From Streptomonospora litoralis (GTDB lineage: Bacteria > Actinomycetota > Actinomycetes > Streptosporangiales > Streptosporangiaceae), in contig NZ_CP036455.1 in the NCBI RefSeq assembly GCF_004323735.1, forward strand, positions 5,265,101-5,329,100: a stretch of DNA of 64,000 bases, written 5' to 3'. The number at the start of each line of letters is the position of its first letter. The stretch's first letter is position 1. Positions 32,188 through 40,329 of the stretch are shown piece by piece. Below the pieces are notes generated by a model. That model ran no database searches and was not told the origin of the DNA. It saw only the letters and a list, made by a program, of their open reading frames with translations. A program made the translations under genes and the position numbers.

Positions 32188-33318
32188 TCACCGGGGGCCG
32201 CCCGCTGCCGGGTCGGCGGCGGTGCCGCGCGGTGAGCCCTGCTCGTCGGGACGGCCGGGCACCAACTCTGTCAGCGCGTCCCACACCGAGGCCGGCACCG
32301 GGATGCCCGACTCGGCCCGTTCGGCGCGGGCGCGCCGCTCGACGTCGCCGGGCACGAGCACCTCGTCGTGGCCCTCGGCGACGGGCGTGCGGCGCAGTTC
32401 GTCGCAGAAGTCCTCGACCTGGGCGCGGAACGCGTCGGCGGGCATGAACCGCGCCGGGTCGATGCCGACGAGGACCGTGCCGTTGCCTCCGTCGTAGCCG
32501 GGCAGGCAGGACACGCCGCCTCCGGAGAGGAGGCCGCCGACGGCCTCGATCATCACGCTCAGGCCGTAGCCCTTGTGTCCGGCGAACGGCAGCAGCGCCC
32601 CGCCGCCGTAGAAGTCGGCGGGGTCCCGGGAGACGCGGCCCGCGGAATCCATCAGCACCCCTTCGGGCGCCCGCTCGCCGCGGGCGCGGGCCAGGGCCAG
32701 TTTGCCCTCGGCGACCGCCGAGGTCGCCCAGTCCATCACAACCGGGCCCTCACCTGCGGGATCGCTGACGGGTCCGCGTGGCAGCGCCCAGGCCAGCGGG
32801 TTCGTGCCGAGTCGGCGCTCCCGCCCGCCGAACGGCGCCACCGTGGGATCGACGTTGCACAGCGCGAGCCCGATGATGCCGCCCTCGGCCAGCGACTCGA
32901 CGTACTCGCCGAGCCGGCCGATGTGGTTGCAGTCGCGGACCGCCGCCACGCCGATGCCGTTGGCGGTCACCGCCGCGGTCAACTCCTGCACAGCCGCGGC
33001 CGCGGCCAACTGTCCGAACGAGCGGTTGCCGCGCACGGTGACGACGGCGCCGTCGCGCTCGCCCACTTCGGGCAGCGCGGCGGGATCGATCTGCCCCAGA
33101 TTCGCCGCACGGGCGTAGATGGGCAGCCGCCGCACGCCGTGCGAGTCGTGGCCGACGAGGTTGGAGTCGACCAGCGAGGCAGCGACCGCGAGCGCGCTGC
33201 CGTTCGGCGTCCCCATGTGCCGCAGCACCGCCTCGGCCAGCTCCGTCAGCTCGGCCGGAGGCACCAGCCGCGGCGGCGCCTGATCGTGGGCGTCCGCCCG
33301 ACCGGAGTCGGCGTCCAT
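32188..33318 (-). CDS. Ldh family oxidoreductase (malate/L-lactate/ureidoglycolate dehydrogenase type)
   Basis: About 376 residues from ATG 33318. The family signature is clear: VDSNLVGHDSHGVRRLPIY, then GNRSFGQLAAAAAV, AAVRDCNHIGRLGEY and VDPTVAPFGG, ending in GHKGYGLS and the glycine-rich SGGGVSCLPGYDGG loop. These NAD(P) enzymes oxidise 2-hydroxy acids or sugar acids such as 2,3-diketogulonate, malate or ureidoglycolate. GTG 33381 is another possible start; the more distant ATG at 33468 would place the inverted repeat at 33431-33448 inside the gene and is rejected. Confidence 0.8.
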   Translation of the reverse strand: MDADSGRADAHDQAPPRLVPPAELTELAEAVLRHMGTPNGSALAVAASLVDSNLVGHDSHGVRRLPIYARAANLGQIDPAALPEVGERDGAVVTVRGNRSFGQLAAAAAVQELTAAVTANGIGVAAVRDCNHIGRLGEYVESLAEGGIIGLALCNVDPTVAPFGGRERRLGTNPLAWALPRGPVSDPAGEGPVVMDWATSAVAEGKLALARARGERAPEGVLMDSAGRVSRDPADFYGGGALLPFAGHKGYGLSVMIEAVGGLLSGGGVSCLPGYDGGNGTVLVGIDPARFMPADAFRAQVEDFCDELRRTPVAEGHDEVLVPGDVERRARAERAESGIPVPASVWDALTELVPGRPDEQGSPRGTAADPAAGGPR

Positions 33319-33430
33319 CCACGCTGCGCCGCCGGCGCTGTCGGCGCTGCCGGCGCCCTCGGACCGTCCCCCGCTCTGCACTGGCCTGCCATCCCTTCGC
33401 TGGGCGATGTGTTCCTGTGTTTCATTTAAC

Positions 33431-33448
33431 GGAATGGCGTTCCATTCC
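33431..33448 (-). promoter_or_regulatory. Candidate IclR-type operator of the sugar-acid operon
   Basis: GGAATGG and CCATTCC form a perfect 7-4-7 inverted repeat. IclR-family operators are commonly short palindromes with GGAAT/ATTCC half-sites near the target promoter. It lies upstream of the Ldh-family gene and downstream of iclR, in the place expected for control of the catabolic operon. Confidence 0.6.
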
Positions 33449-33607
33449 CGTTTCATGAATAATCCCATAGCTGTGAGGAACTGTGAAGGGGGTCACAGCG
33501 GACAGCCACCGAAGCGACTTCGGACGGGCGGCGGGTGCGGCGGAAGATGGGGCCGGAGCTTGGGGGGATTGCCCGCCGGCGGCGAGGGGCAAGGGGCGGC
33601 GAGGTCG

Positions 33608-33712
33608 GCGCGGCTTCTCCCGTCTATCGTGAACTTATGGCCACGGAATGCGCTTTCCTGCGGCCATAAGTTCACGATAGACGCCGAAGGAACCGGCATA
33701 CAGGACATACCG
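33608..33712. repeat. Palindromic element, copy B (perfect arms)
   Basis: Arms 33622-33642 and 33662-33682 are perfect 21-base complements around a 19-base loop (33643-33661). Outside the arms the element shares flanks with copy A at 27749-27850. The pair resembles REP/MITE-like mobile intergenic palindromes. No transposase is nearby. Confidence 0.8.
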
Positions 33713-33775
33713 GGGCAGGCCCAGCCATCCGCCGGTCACGACATCACGCCTTCACCACGCCACGGCATCACGCCT

Positions 33776-34528
33776 TCATGGCGAGCCGATCAGGGAGGAG
33801 ATCTCCGCCGCCGCGGCCGCGACCTGTTCGCCGCGCCAGGCGGCCGTGCCCTCGGTGGGCACGTGCACCAGCGCCGCGGCGCTGACACCGCCCACGACCG
33901 CGCCGGTGTAATCGGCGACCGCGGCGCCCACCGCACCCACTCCGGTCTCGTTCTCCTCGCGGTCCTCGGCGTATCCGCGGGCGCGGACGGTCTCCAGCTC
34001 GGCGAGGAGCCGGTCCTCGTCGCAGATGGTGTTGGGCGTGCGGCGCGGCAGGCCGGTGCGCTGGATAAGGGCGTGCACACGGTCGTCGGGCATACGCGCG
34101 AGCATCGCCTTGCCGACCGAGGTGCAGTGCAGCCACAGCTGCATGCCCACGCGGGAGGCCAGGTGGTAGGGCTTGGTGCCCTCCAGTTTGGCGGCGTAGA
34201 CGGCCTCGTCACCGGCGAGCATCGCCAGGTGCACCGTCCACTCGGTGCTCTGCTGCAGGCGCGAGAGCACGGGGTAGGCGTGCTGGGCCAGATCCAGCCG
34301 GCGCATGTAGCGCCCGGCCAGCGACAGCACGCGCGGCCCTCCGGTGTAATGCCCCTGGCCGTCGGTGCGCACGAAGTCGCGCGCCACCATCCGCTGCAGA
34401 ATGCGGTGCACCGTCGGCTTCGGCAACTCGGTGGCCGCGGCTATGTCGGCCAACCGCGACGTGTGCGTCAACGCCTCCAGTACGTCCAGCGTCCGATCGG
34501 TCACCGTCTCCTTCTCACGCCCCTCCAT
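33776..34528 (-). CDS. IclR family transcriptional regulator
   Basis: 250 residues from ATG 34528. An N-terminal winged helix (RTLDVLEALTHTSRLADIAAATELPK, shown here only as its position, residues about 10-35, then TVHRILQRMVARDF) is followed by the IclR effector domain (about 75-250) with QLWLHCTSVGKAMLA and EDREENETGVGAVGA. IclR proteins sense small organic acids or sugar-acid derivatives. It lies upstream of, and in the same direction as, the Ldh-MHS-mannonate-SDR genes and is the likely regulator of them through 33431-33448. Confidence 0.85.
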   Translation of the reverse strand: MEGREKETVTDRTLDVLEALTHTSRLADIAAATELPKPTVHRILQRMVARDFVRTDGQGHYTGGPRVLSLAGRYMRRLDLAQHAYPVLSRLQQSTEWTVHLAMLAGDEAVYAAKLEGTKPYHLASRVGMQLWLHCTSVGKAMLARMPDDRVHALIQRTGLPRRTPNTICDEDRLLAELETVRARGYAEDREENETGVGAVGAAVADYTGAVVGGVSAAALVHVPTEGTAAWRGEQVAAAAAEISSLIGSP

Positions 34529-34596
34529 ACCCCGATTATCCGCACAAAGGGAAGCCGCACGCCGCACCGCCGCGGCGAGCTGCGGCGCCGTCTGCT

Positions 34597-35292
34597 TCAG
34601 GCGTCCGATTCCGCGTCTTCGAGGAGGCCGGCGTCGTGCACCAGCAGAGCGATCTGCACGCGGTTGTTCAGCTGCAGCTTGGCGAGGATGCGCGAGACGT
34701 GGGTCTTCACGGTGGGCACGCTGAGGTGGAGCGAGGCGCCGATCTCGGCGTTGGAGCCGCCCTCGCCGACCGCCACGGCGACGTCGCGCTCGCGTCCGTT
34801 GAGCGCGCCCAGCCGCTCGCGCGCCCGCTCCCGCCTGCGGTCGCGGCCGCCCGCGCCGGTGGCACGGTCGATCAGGCGGCGGATCACCGAGGGCGACAGG
34901 ACGGGGCTGCCCCGGGCCACCCGGCGTACGGCATCCACGATCTCCGCCGGCGGGGTGTCCTTCAGCACGAAACCGGCCGCCCCCGCTCCCAGCGCCCGCA
35001 GGACGTGCTCGTCGGCGTCGAAGGTAGTGAGAACGACCACCTCGGGGGCCGATTCGCGAGCGCGCAGCGCCTCGGTCGCCGAGAGGCCGTCCACCGCCGG
35101 CATCCGGATGTCCATGAGCACCACATCGGGGTGGCCGGTGTCGACGAGGCCGGGCACCTCGGTGCCGTCTCCCGCCTCCCCCACGACCTCCAGGTCGGGG
35201 GCGCCGCCGAGCATCATCCTCAGCCCGGCGCGCAGCAGCGGGTCGTCGTCGACGATCAGGACGCGGATCGGTGAGGCAGCGGGCGCCGTCAT
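34597..35292 (-). CDS. NarL/FixJ family response regulator, orphan
   Basis: 231 residues. Receiver domain with VDDDPLLRAGLRMML, phospho-acceptor Asp61 in VVLMDIRMP, a Thr in VLTTFD and Lys in FVLKDTP; C-terminal LuxR helix-turn-helix with LNGRERDVAVAVGEGGSNAE and VPTVKTHVSRILAKL. ATG 35292 was preferred to longer forms because the receiver begins directly after it. No histidine kinase gene adjoins it, which is unusual for this family; a kinase without regulator lies 11 kb away (46489-47787). Confidence 0.85.
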   Translation of the reverse strand: MTAPAASPIRVLIVDDDPLLRAGLRMMLGGAPDLEVVGEAGDGTEVPGLVDTGHPDVVLMDIRMPAVDGLSATEALRARESAPEVVVLTTFDADEHVLRALGAGAAGFVLKDTPPAEIVDAVRRVARGSPVLSPSVIRRLIDRATGAGGRDRRRERARERLGALNGRERDVAVAVGEGGSNAEIGASLHLSVPTVKTHVSRILAKLQLNNRVQIALLVHDAGLLEDAESDA

Positions 35293-35391
35293 GCCCGACA
35301 GCTTAGATCGGCGGACGGGACGGATGCGCGGTAGCGGCCGGCCGCATCGGCGCCCGGCACCTCCTTCACGCACCCCCCTTTCCGGAATATA

Positions 35392-35405
35392 GTTGAATAT
35401 TCAAC
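35392..35405. promoter_or_regulatory. Candidate MarR operator: 14-base perfect palindrome
   Basis: GTTGAATATTCAAC is a perfect palindrome in an otherwise GC-rich region, 47 bases before the dioxygenase start. MarR-family repressors of quinone-responsive operons bind palindromes of this type, and a MarR gene is the third gene of the operon downstream. Confidence 0.65.
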
Positions 35406-35451
35406 GGTTGCCGTACTCGAACGCAGCACCGCACGCGAGGAAAGGCCGATC

Positions 35452-36459
35452 ATGGATGTGCGCCCGGTGGGGATCCACCACGTCACCGCCATCGCCAGCG
35501 ACCCGCAGGCCAACGCCGACTTCTACCTGAACGCCCTGGGCATGCGACTGGTCAAGAAGACCGTCAACTTCGACGCCCCGGACACCTACCACCTCTACTA
35601 CGGCGACCGAGCGGGCAACCCCGGCACCGTCATGACGTTCTTCCCCTGGCCGGGCGCGCCCAAGGGCCGACTGGGCGCCGGACAGGCCACGACCACGTCC
35701 TTCTCCGTGCCCGAGGGCTCGCTGGGCTGGTGGCGGGACCACCTCGCGTCGCTCGGCGTGGAGGCAACCCGGCCCGTCGAGCGGCTCGGGGAGGACGTGC
35801 TGAGCCTGCGAGACCCCGACGGCCTCGTCATCGAGCTTGTGGCCAGCGCCGACTACCACGACACCGAGCCCTGGGACGGCGGCGGCATCCCGTTCGAGCA
35901 CGCCATCCGCGGCATCCGCGCCGTCACCCTGACCGAGCACGACCTGGACCGCACCGCCGGCATGCTCAGCGGGCGGCTCGGCTTCGAACTGGCCGCAGAA
36001 CTGGGCAACCGCTACCGGTTCCACACCGATGAGGCCGCGACGGGCGTGGGCAGCGTCGTCGACGTGCTGGCCGATCCCAAGGCCCGCGACGGCCTCGTGG
36101 CCGCCGGCACCGTGCACCACGTCGCCTACCGCGCCCCCGACCAGCCCACGCAGATCGGCTGGCAGCAGCGCCTGGCCGGCGACGGCGTCGGTGTCACCGA
36201 GATCCGCGACCGCTCCTACTTCACCTCGATCTACTTCCGCGAGCCCGGCGGCGTCCTGCTGGAGATCGCCACCGACGGCCCCGGCTTCGACTACGACGAG
36301 CCTTTGCTGCAGCTGGGCCGTGCACTGAAGCTTCCGCCGTGGCTGGAGCCGCAGCGGTCGGTGATCGAGCGGCACCTGCCCGAACTGGTCGTCGGCGAGC
36401 ACGACGGCGCCGGCGCACCCACCGCGGTCGCCCCGACCGCCGAGGAGGGCGGGCAGTGA
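35452..36459 (+). CDS. Ring-cleaving dioxygenase of the glyoxalase/VOC fold (MhqO-like)
   Basis: 335 residues with two vicinal-oxygen-chelate modules (about 5-130 and 150-290). The start GIHHVTAIASDPQANADFY and KKTVNFDAPDTYHLYYGD, and later TVHHVAYRAPD and REPGGVLLEIATD, are typical of MhqO/MhqA-type enzymes that open hydroquinone rings. Metal ligands are probably the His in IHHVT, the His in VHHVA and the Glu in LLEIA. ATG 35452. The stop overlaps the next GTG start. Role: detoxification of quinones or hydroquinones, under MarR control. Confidence 0.8.
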   Translation: MDVRPVGIHHVTAIASDPQANADFYLNALGMRLVKKTVNFDAPDTYHLYYGDRAGNPGTVMTFFPWPGAPKGRLGAGQATTTSFSVPEGSLGWWRDHLASLGVEATRPVERLGEDVLSLRDPDGLVIELVASADYHDTEPWDGGGIPFEHAIRGIRAVTLTEHDLDRTAGMLSGRLGFELAAELGNRYRFHTDEAATGVGSVVDVLADPKARDGLVAAGTVHHVAYRAPDQPTQIGWQQRLAGDGVGVTEIRDRSYFTSIYFREPGGVLLEIATDGPGFDYDEPLLQLGRALKLPPWLEPQRSVIERHLPELVVGEHDGAGAPTAVAPTAEEGGQ

Positions 36460-37145
36460 GCGCGGCCGCCGACTTCCACCACGTCTACGTCCAAGCGGAG
36501 GAGCCGGGGCGGCCGACCCTGCTCCTGCTCCACGGCACCGGGGCCGACGAACACGATCTGCTCGGCCTCGGGCGCGCCCTCGCGCCCGGTGCGGCGCTGC
36601 TCTCGCCGCGGGGAAAGGTCGACGAGCACGGCGCCAACCGCTGGTTCCGGCGCCTGCGCGAGGGCGTCTACGACGTCGACGACGTCATCGCGCGCTCCAG
36701 TGAGCTGACCGGCTTCATCGGGGCGGCCACTGCCGAGTACGGGCTCGACCCGCGCGGCGTCGTCGCCGTGGGGTTCTCCAACGGCGCCAACATCGCCGCG
36801 GCGACGCTGCTGCTGCACCCCGGCGCGCTGGCCGGGGCCGCCCTGTTCGCCTCGGCGGCGCCGCTGCAGGACCGCGAGCCCGACCGCGTGGACCTCTCGG
36901 GGACGCCGGTGTTCCTGGGTGCCGGCCGCACCGACCCCATTACCACCGTGGAGGAGGCGCGGCTGCTGGCCCGCCAGTTGCGCGAGCGCGGCGCCGACGT
37001 GCGGATGCACGAGCACCCCGGCGGCCACGCGCTGCCCGCCCCCGTGCTCGCCGACGCCCGCGACTGGCTGGCCGCGAGCGGGCTCTCCGGCGCGCCCGCT
37101 GACGGCGGCGCCGACGGGCCTTCGTCCGCCGAGTCGGGCGGGTGA
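36456..37145 (+). CDS. Alpha/beta hydrolase, phospholipase/carboxylesterase family (MhqD-like)
   Basis: 229 residues from GTG 36456, overlapping the dioxygenase stop. Motifs: LLLHGTGADEHDL oxyanion region, nucleophile Ser in GFSNGAN, Asp in GAGRTDPI and His in PGGHALP. In Bacillus and others MhqD accompanies MhqO in the quinone-stress regulon; the same gene pair here supports that function. Cytoplasmic esterase of unknown exact substrate. Confidence 0.8.
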   Translation: MSAAADFHHVYVQAEEPGRPTLLLLHGTGADEHDLLGLGRALAPGAALLSPRGKVDEHGANRWFRRLREGVYDVDDVIARSSELTGFIGAATAEYGLDPRGVVAVGFSNGANIAAATLLLHPGALAGAALFASAAPLQDREPDRVDLSGTPVFLGAGRTDPITTVEEARLLARQLRERGADVRMHEHPGGHALPAPVLADARDWLAASGLSGAPADGGADGPSSAESGG

Positions 37146-37152
37146 GCACTGC

Positions 37153-37638
37153 GTGAGTACGATGGCGCGCATGGACGACGAGGAGGTGCGCTGGCTCGAC
37201 GCCGAAGAGAACTCGATGTGGCGCAGCCTGCTCACCGCCCAGTCGCGGATCGAGGAGGTACTCGACCACGACCTGCAGTCCCGCCACGGGCTGAGCCTGG
37301 TCGAGTTCGGCATCCTGGTCACGCTTTCGGAGTCGCCCGCTATGCGGATGCGGATGCGCGTACTCGCCGACAGCGTGATCGTCTCCAAAAGCCGCCTGTC
37401 CCATCAGATCGCCCGCTTGGAGCGCACCGGGCACGTGCGCCGCGAGGTCTGCGAGGAGGACCGCCGCGGCTCGTGGGCGGTCCTCACCGACTCCGGGCTG
37501 GAGTTGCTGCGGACCGCCGCGGTTTCGCACGTCACCCGGGTCCGCGAGCGCGTCTTCGACCGGCTCACCCGCGAACAGGTGCGCGAACTGGGCGCCATCA
37601 TGCGGGTCCTGGAGCCCGGGAGCGGCGCCATGGGGTGA
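37153..37638 (+). CDS. MarR family transcriptional regulator
   Basis: 161 residues from GTG 37153 (ATG 37162 and 37171 are alternatives). Winged helix with HGLSLVEFGILVTLSESP, VIVSKSRLSHQIARLERTGH and REVCEEDRRGSWAVLTDSG, the last being the beta-wing. MarR proteins sense phenolic or oxidising compounds. It completes the dioxygenase-hydrolase-MarR operon and is the likely repressor acting on the palindrome at 35392-35405. Confidence 0.85.
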   Translation: MSTMARMDDEEVRWLDAEENSMWRSLLTAQSRIEEVLDHDLQSRHGLSLVEFGILVTLSESPAMRMRMRVLADSVIVSKSRLSHQIARLERTGHVRREVCEEDRRGSWAVLTDSGLELLRTAAVSHVTRVRERVFDRLTREQVRELGAIMRVLEPGSGAMG

Positions 37639-37658
37639 GCCGGGGCGGGGCGGCGGCG

Positions 37659-37681
37659 TGCGAGTGGTCCTCGCAGGTTTT
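37659..37681 (+). terminator. Small intrinsic terminator after the MarR operon
   Basis: TGCGAG (37659-37664) and CTCGCA (37670-37675) pair across a five-base loop and are followed within two bases by a TTTT run, making a short but classical rho-independent terminator shape between convergent genes. Confidence 0.45.
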
Positions 37682-37741
37682 CCGGTCAGCCGGGCGGCCG
37701 ACCGTTCGCGCCGCACGCGGAGCCGGTCGCCCGATCGGCGC

Positions 37742-38296
37742 TCAGGGCCGCCGCCCCACGAACGCCAGCATCCGGTCCTGCTCGGAGGCGGACTCGGGCA
37801 CCTCGACCTCCGGGCCGCAGACCCCTTCCATGCGCAGGTTGTCGCCCAGCCCGCGCGCCATCTCGAAGGTGCGTTCCACCTCGTCCGCGGGCAGGGTCTC
37901 GTCCTGCCCCGTGGCGCGGGCGAGGTCCCAGGAGTGCACGACAAGGTCGAAGGCGAGGAATTGGTCGACGGTGCTGCCCACGCTGATCCGGCCGAAGTAG
38001 CCGTCGTACTCCGCAGCCGCCTTGGCGGGGTCGTTCAGCACTTCCTGCAGCGCGGCGCGCGCCTCGTGCCAGGCGGCCACGGGGGCGTCGTCGACGGACT
38101 CGGTCAGCTCCAGTTTCATCCCGGCGTGCGACGGCATCGCCGTATGGTTGTCGATCATGTGGCGCAGCACGTCGCGCGCGGTCCAACCGGCGCACGGTGA
38201 CGGCGATTCCCACCGGTCGGCCGGCACCCCCTCGACCCGGCGGGTGAACTCAGCGGCCAGCTTGCGATAGTGCTCTGGGATGCTCTCGGTATCCAT
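37742..38296 (-). CDS. TIGR03086/DinB-fold putative mycothiol-dependent enzyme
   Basis: 184 residues from ATG 38296. DinB-like four-helix fold with metal-binding pattern: CAGWTARDVLRHMIDNH near residue 40-52 and AFDLVVHSWDLARATG near 117-132. The TIGR03086 family of actinobacteria resembles maleylpyruvate isomerase and other mycothiol-using S-transferases; substrates are mostly unknown. It overlaps the 3' end of the AraC gene by 47 bases on the same strand, so the two are coupled. Confidence 0.75.
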   Translation of the reverse strand: MDTESIPEHYRKLAAEFTRRVEGVPADRWESPSPCAGWTARDVLRHMIDNHTAMPSHAGMKLELTESVDDAPVAAWHEARAALQEVLNDPAKAAAEYDGYFGRISVGSTVDQFLAFDLVVHSWDLARATGQDETLPADEVERTFEMARGLGDNLRMEGVCGPEVEVPESASEQDRMLAFVGRRP

Positions 38297-39137
38297 GCCC
38301 ACTAGCCTGCCACCTGCGGTTCCGAGCCGTCGTGTACGGATCGGACACGGGGCCGATCCCGGCGCCGAGGGCCGCCGCCGGCTCGGCCGCTGCGGCGGCG
38401 CGCCGCCGCAGCGGGCGGCCGATGAGCTCGTGCGGGCCGGCGCCGCCGATCTCCCGGCACTCGCGGTAGAGGTGCGGCTGGTCGGTGAACCCGGCGGTGT
38501 GGGCGAGGCCCGCGATGTCGGCGGGCGCGGCCGGGTGCCGGGCCAGGCGCAGGAACCGCTGCAGACGCAGGATGCGGCGCAGCGTAGAGGGGCCGTAGCC
38601 GAAAGCGGCGGCGCAGCGCCGGTGCAGCTGGCGCTCGCTCAGCCCGGTCTCGGCGGCGATGGCGGCGACCGGTGTCGCGGGATCGGCGGTCAGCATGCCC
38701 GCCGCCGCGGCCGCGACCGTGTCGGTCGGCGGTGCGCTGCGGAGCCGTCCGCGCACCAGGTCCTCCAGCACGGCCACGCGCTCCTGCGCACCGCCGGCCG
38801 CGTCGAGCCGTTCCAGCAGGCTGCGCTGCGTATACGAGCCCAGGACGTCTTCGAGCGGCACCCGGCGCTCCCGGGCATCGGCGGTGTCCATGCCCAGCAC
38901 CGAACCGGCCCGGCCCGGACGGAACCGCACGCCCGCCGCGGCGGTGCCCGGGGGCAGCGTGAAGGTCCACCCGGTGGTCTCCGGGCCGCAGACGACAAGC
39001 CGGCCGTTGTCGATCCACAGCAGGTCGACACAGCCGTCGGGCACCAGCCGGTGAAGGCCGCTGATGTGCGCGGTCCAGCTCAGCACCAGGTCGTCGGCCA
39101 AGTCCGGGGCGACGGCGGCGGGCGTGTACCAGGTCAT
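38250..39137 (-). CDS. AraC family transcriptional regulator with DUF6597-like N-terminus
   Basis: 295 residues from ATG 39137 (GAGGGGGAG upstream). The N-terminal domain (about 1-135) has the VPDGCVDLLWIDNG and AGVRFRPG motifs seen in DUF6597 AraC proteins; the C-terminal AraC domain has two helix-turn-helix units (AIAAETGLSERQLHRRCAAA and IAGLAHTAGFTDQPHLYREC). About 35 extra Ala/Arg residues follow. It reaches into the DinB-fold gene and probably controls it. Confidence 0.85.
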   Translation of the reverse strand: MTWYTPAAVAPDLADDLVLSWTAHISGLHRLVPDGCVDLLWIDNGRLVVCGPETTGWTFTLPPGTAAAGVRFRPGRAGSVLGMDTADARERRVPLEDVLGSYTQRSLLERLDAAGGAQERVAVLEDLVRGRLRSAPPTDTVAAAAAGMLTADPATPVAAIAAETGLSERQLHRRCAAAFGYGPSTLRRILRLQRFLRLARHPAAPADIAGLAHTAGFTDQPHLYRECREIGGAGPHELIGRPLRRRAAAAAEPAAALGAGIGPVSDPYTTARNRRWQASGHGYREHPRALSQAGR

Positions 39138-39410
39138 GACTCCCCCTCGGATGCGGCCGCCGACGGTCCGCACCTGCGGCGCGGCGCGAGTCGGGTCCGG
39201 TCCGGTCCGGATTCCACTCTAGAGCCCGGCTGAGACATCGGCCCGGGCGCCGCGGCACCGCCCCGGCAACCACGGGGCCCGGGAGGCCGCGCAAGGCCGG
39301 GGCCGGGTACGCGGCCCGGTGCCCGATGGCGCAGACTGTCGGGGTGCCGCCCGGGCGCGCAGGGACGCGCCCGCGGAAAGCGTTGCGCCTACGAGGAAAG
39401 CGAAGGGCCG

Positions 39411-40295
39411 ATGGCTGGGACGATCGGCGCCGAGTCCGCAGCAGCACCGGATCCCGCGCCGGAGGAGCCGCGGCTGCTGGCTGTCAGCGACCTGCACGTG
39501 TCGCACAGCGGCAACCGCGAGGTGCTGGAGGGGCTGTACCCCCACACCGCCGACGACTGGCTGATCGTGGCCGGGGACGTGGCCGAGACGCCCGCGGCCG
39601 TCGAGTCGGCGCTGTCCCTGCTGCGTGGACGGTTCGCCGAGGTGCTGTGGGTTCCGGGCAACCACGAACTGTGGACCACTCCCCGCGACCCGTCGCAGCT
39701 GCGGGGCGCGGAACGCTACGCACAGCTTGTGGACATCTGCCGCGGCATGGGGGTGCACACCCCCGAGGACCCCTACCCGGTGTGGCGGGGCACCGGCGGT
39801 CCGGTCACCGTGGCTCCGCTGTTCACGCTCTACGACTACACCTTCCACTCGCCCGGCACGTCCTCCAAGGAGGAGGGCCTGGCCTATGCGCGCAGTACGG
39901 GCGTGGTGTGCACCGACGAGTTCATGCTGCACCCCGACCCCTATCCCAGCCTGGACGAGTGGTGCCGGGCCCGCCTGGAGTACAGCGAGCGCCGTCTGTC
40001 CTCCGTCACGGGACCGACCGTGCTGGTCAACCACTACCCGCTGGTCCGCGAACCCACCGACGTCCTCTACTACCCGGAGTTCGCCCAGTGGTGCGGGAGC
40101 GTGCACACCGCCGACTGGCATACGAGGTTCGACGCCGCCGCCGTCGTCTACGGGCACCTGCACATCCCGCGGGTCACCCACCATGACGGCGTCCGGTTCC
40201 AGGAGGTTTCGGTGGGCTACCCGCGCGAGTGGAAGCGCCGCCCCGTCCCCGACAACCGCCTATACCAGGTGCTGCCCGCCCCGCTGGAGTACTGA
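39411..40295 (+). CDS. Metallophosphoesterase
   Basis: 294 residues, ATG 39411 with AAAGCGAAGG upstream. Complete calcineurin-like metal site: SDLHVSH, AGDVAE, PGNHELW, LVNHYPL and YGHLH. Substrates of this actinobacterial subfamily are not defined; phosphodiesters or phosphoproteins are possible. It is on the plus strand, divergent from the AraC gene. Downstream lies a truncated radical SAM gene, suggesting a rearranged border. Confidence 0.85.
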   Translation: MAGTIGAESAAAPDPAPEEPRLLAVSDLHVSHSGNREVLEGLYPHTADDWLIVAGDVAETPAAVESALSLLRGRFAEVLWVPGNHELWTTPRDPSQLRGAERYAQLVDICRGMGVHTPEDPYPVWRGTGGPVTVAPLFTLYDYTFHSPGTSSKEEGLAYARSTGVVCTDEFMLHPDPYPSLDEWCRARLEYSERRLSSVTGPTVLVNHYPLVREPTDVLYYPEFAQWCGSVHTADWHTRFDAAAVVYGHLHIPRVTHHDGVRFQEVSVGYPREWKRRPVPDNRLYQVLPAPLEY

Positions 40296-40329
40296 ACCTC
40301 CCCCGCCCCGGCACACACCCGTATCGGCG

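Larger units (their letters stand above)
33319..33775. promoter_or_regulatory. Intergenic region between Ldh and iclR genes
   Basis: 457 bases with no gene. It holds the candidate IclR operator at 33431-33448, a short AT-rich strip around 33450-33475 that likely carries the operon promoter on the minus strand, and the palindromic element copy B at 33608-33712. The remainder is GC-rich with no further structure. Confidence 0.6.
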
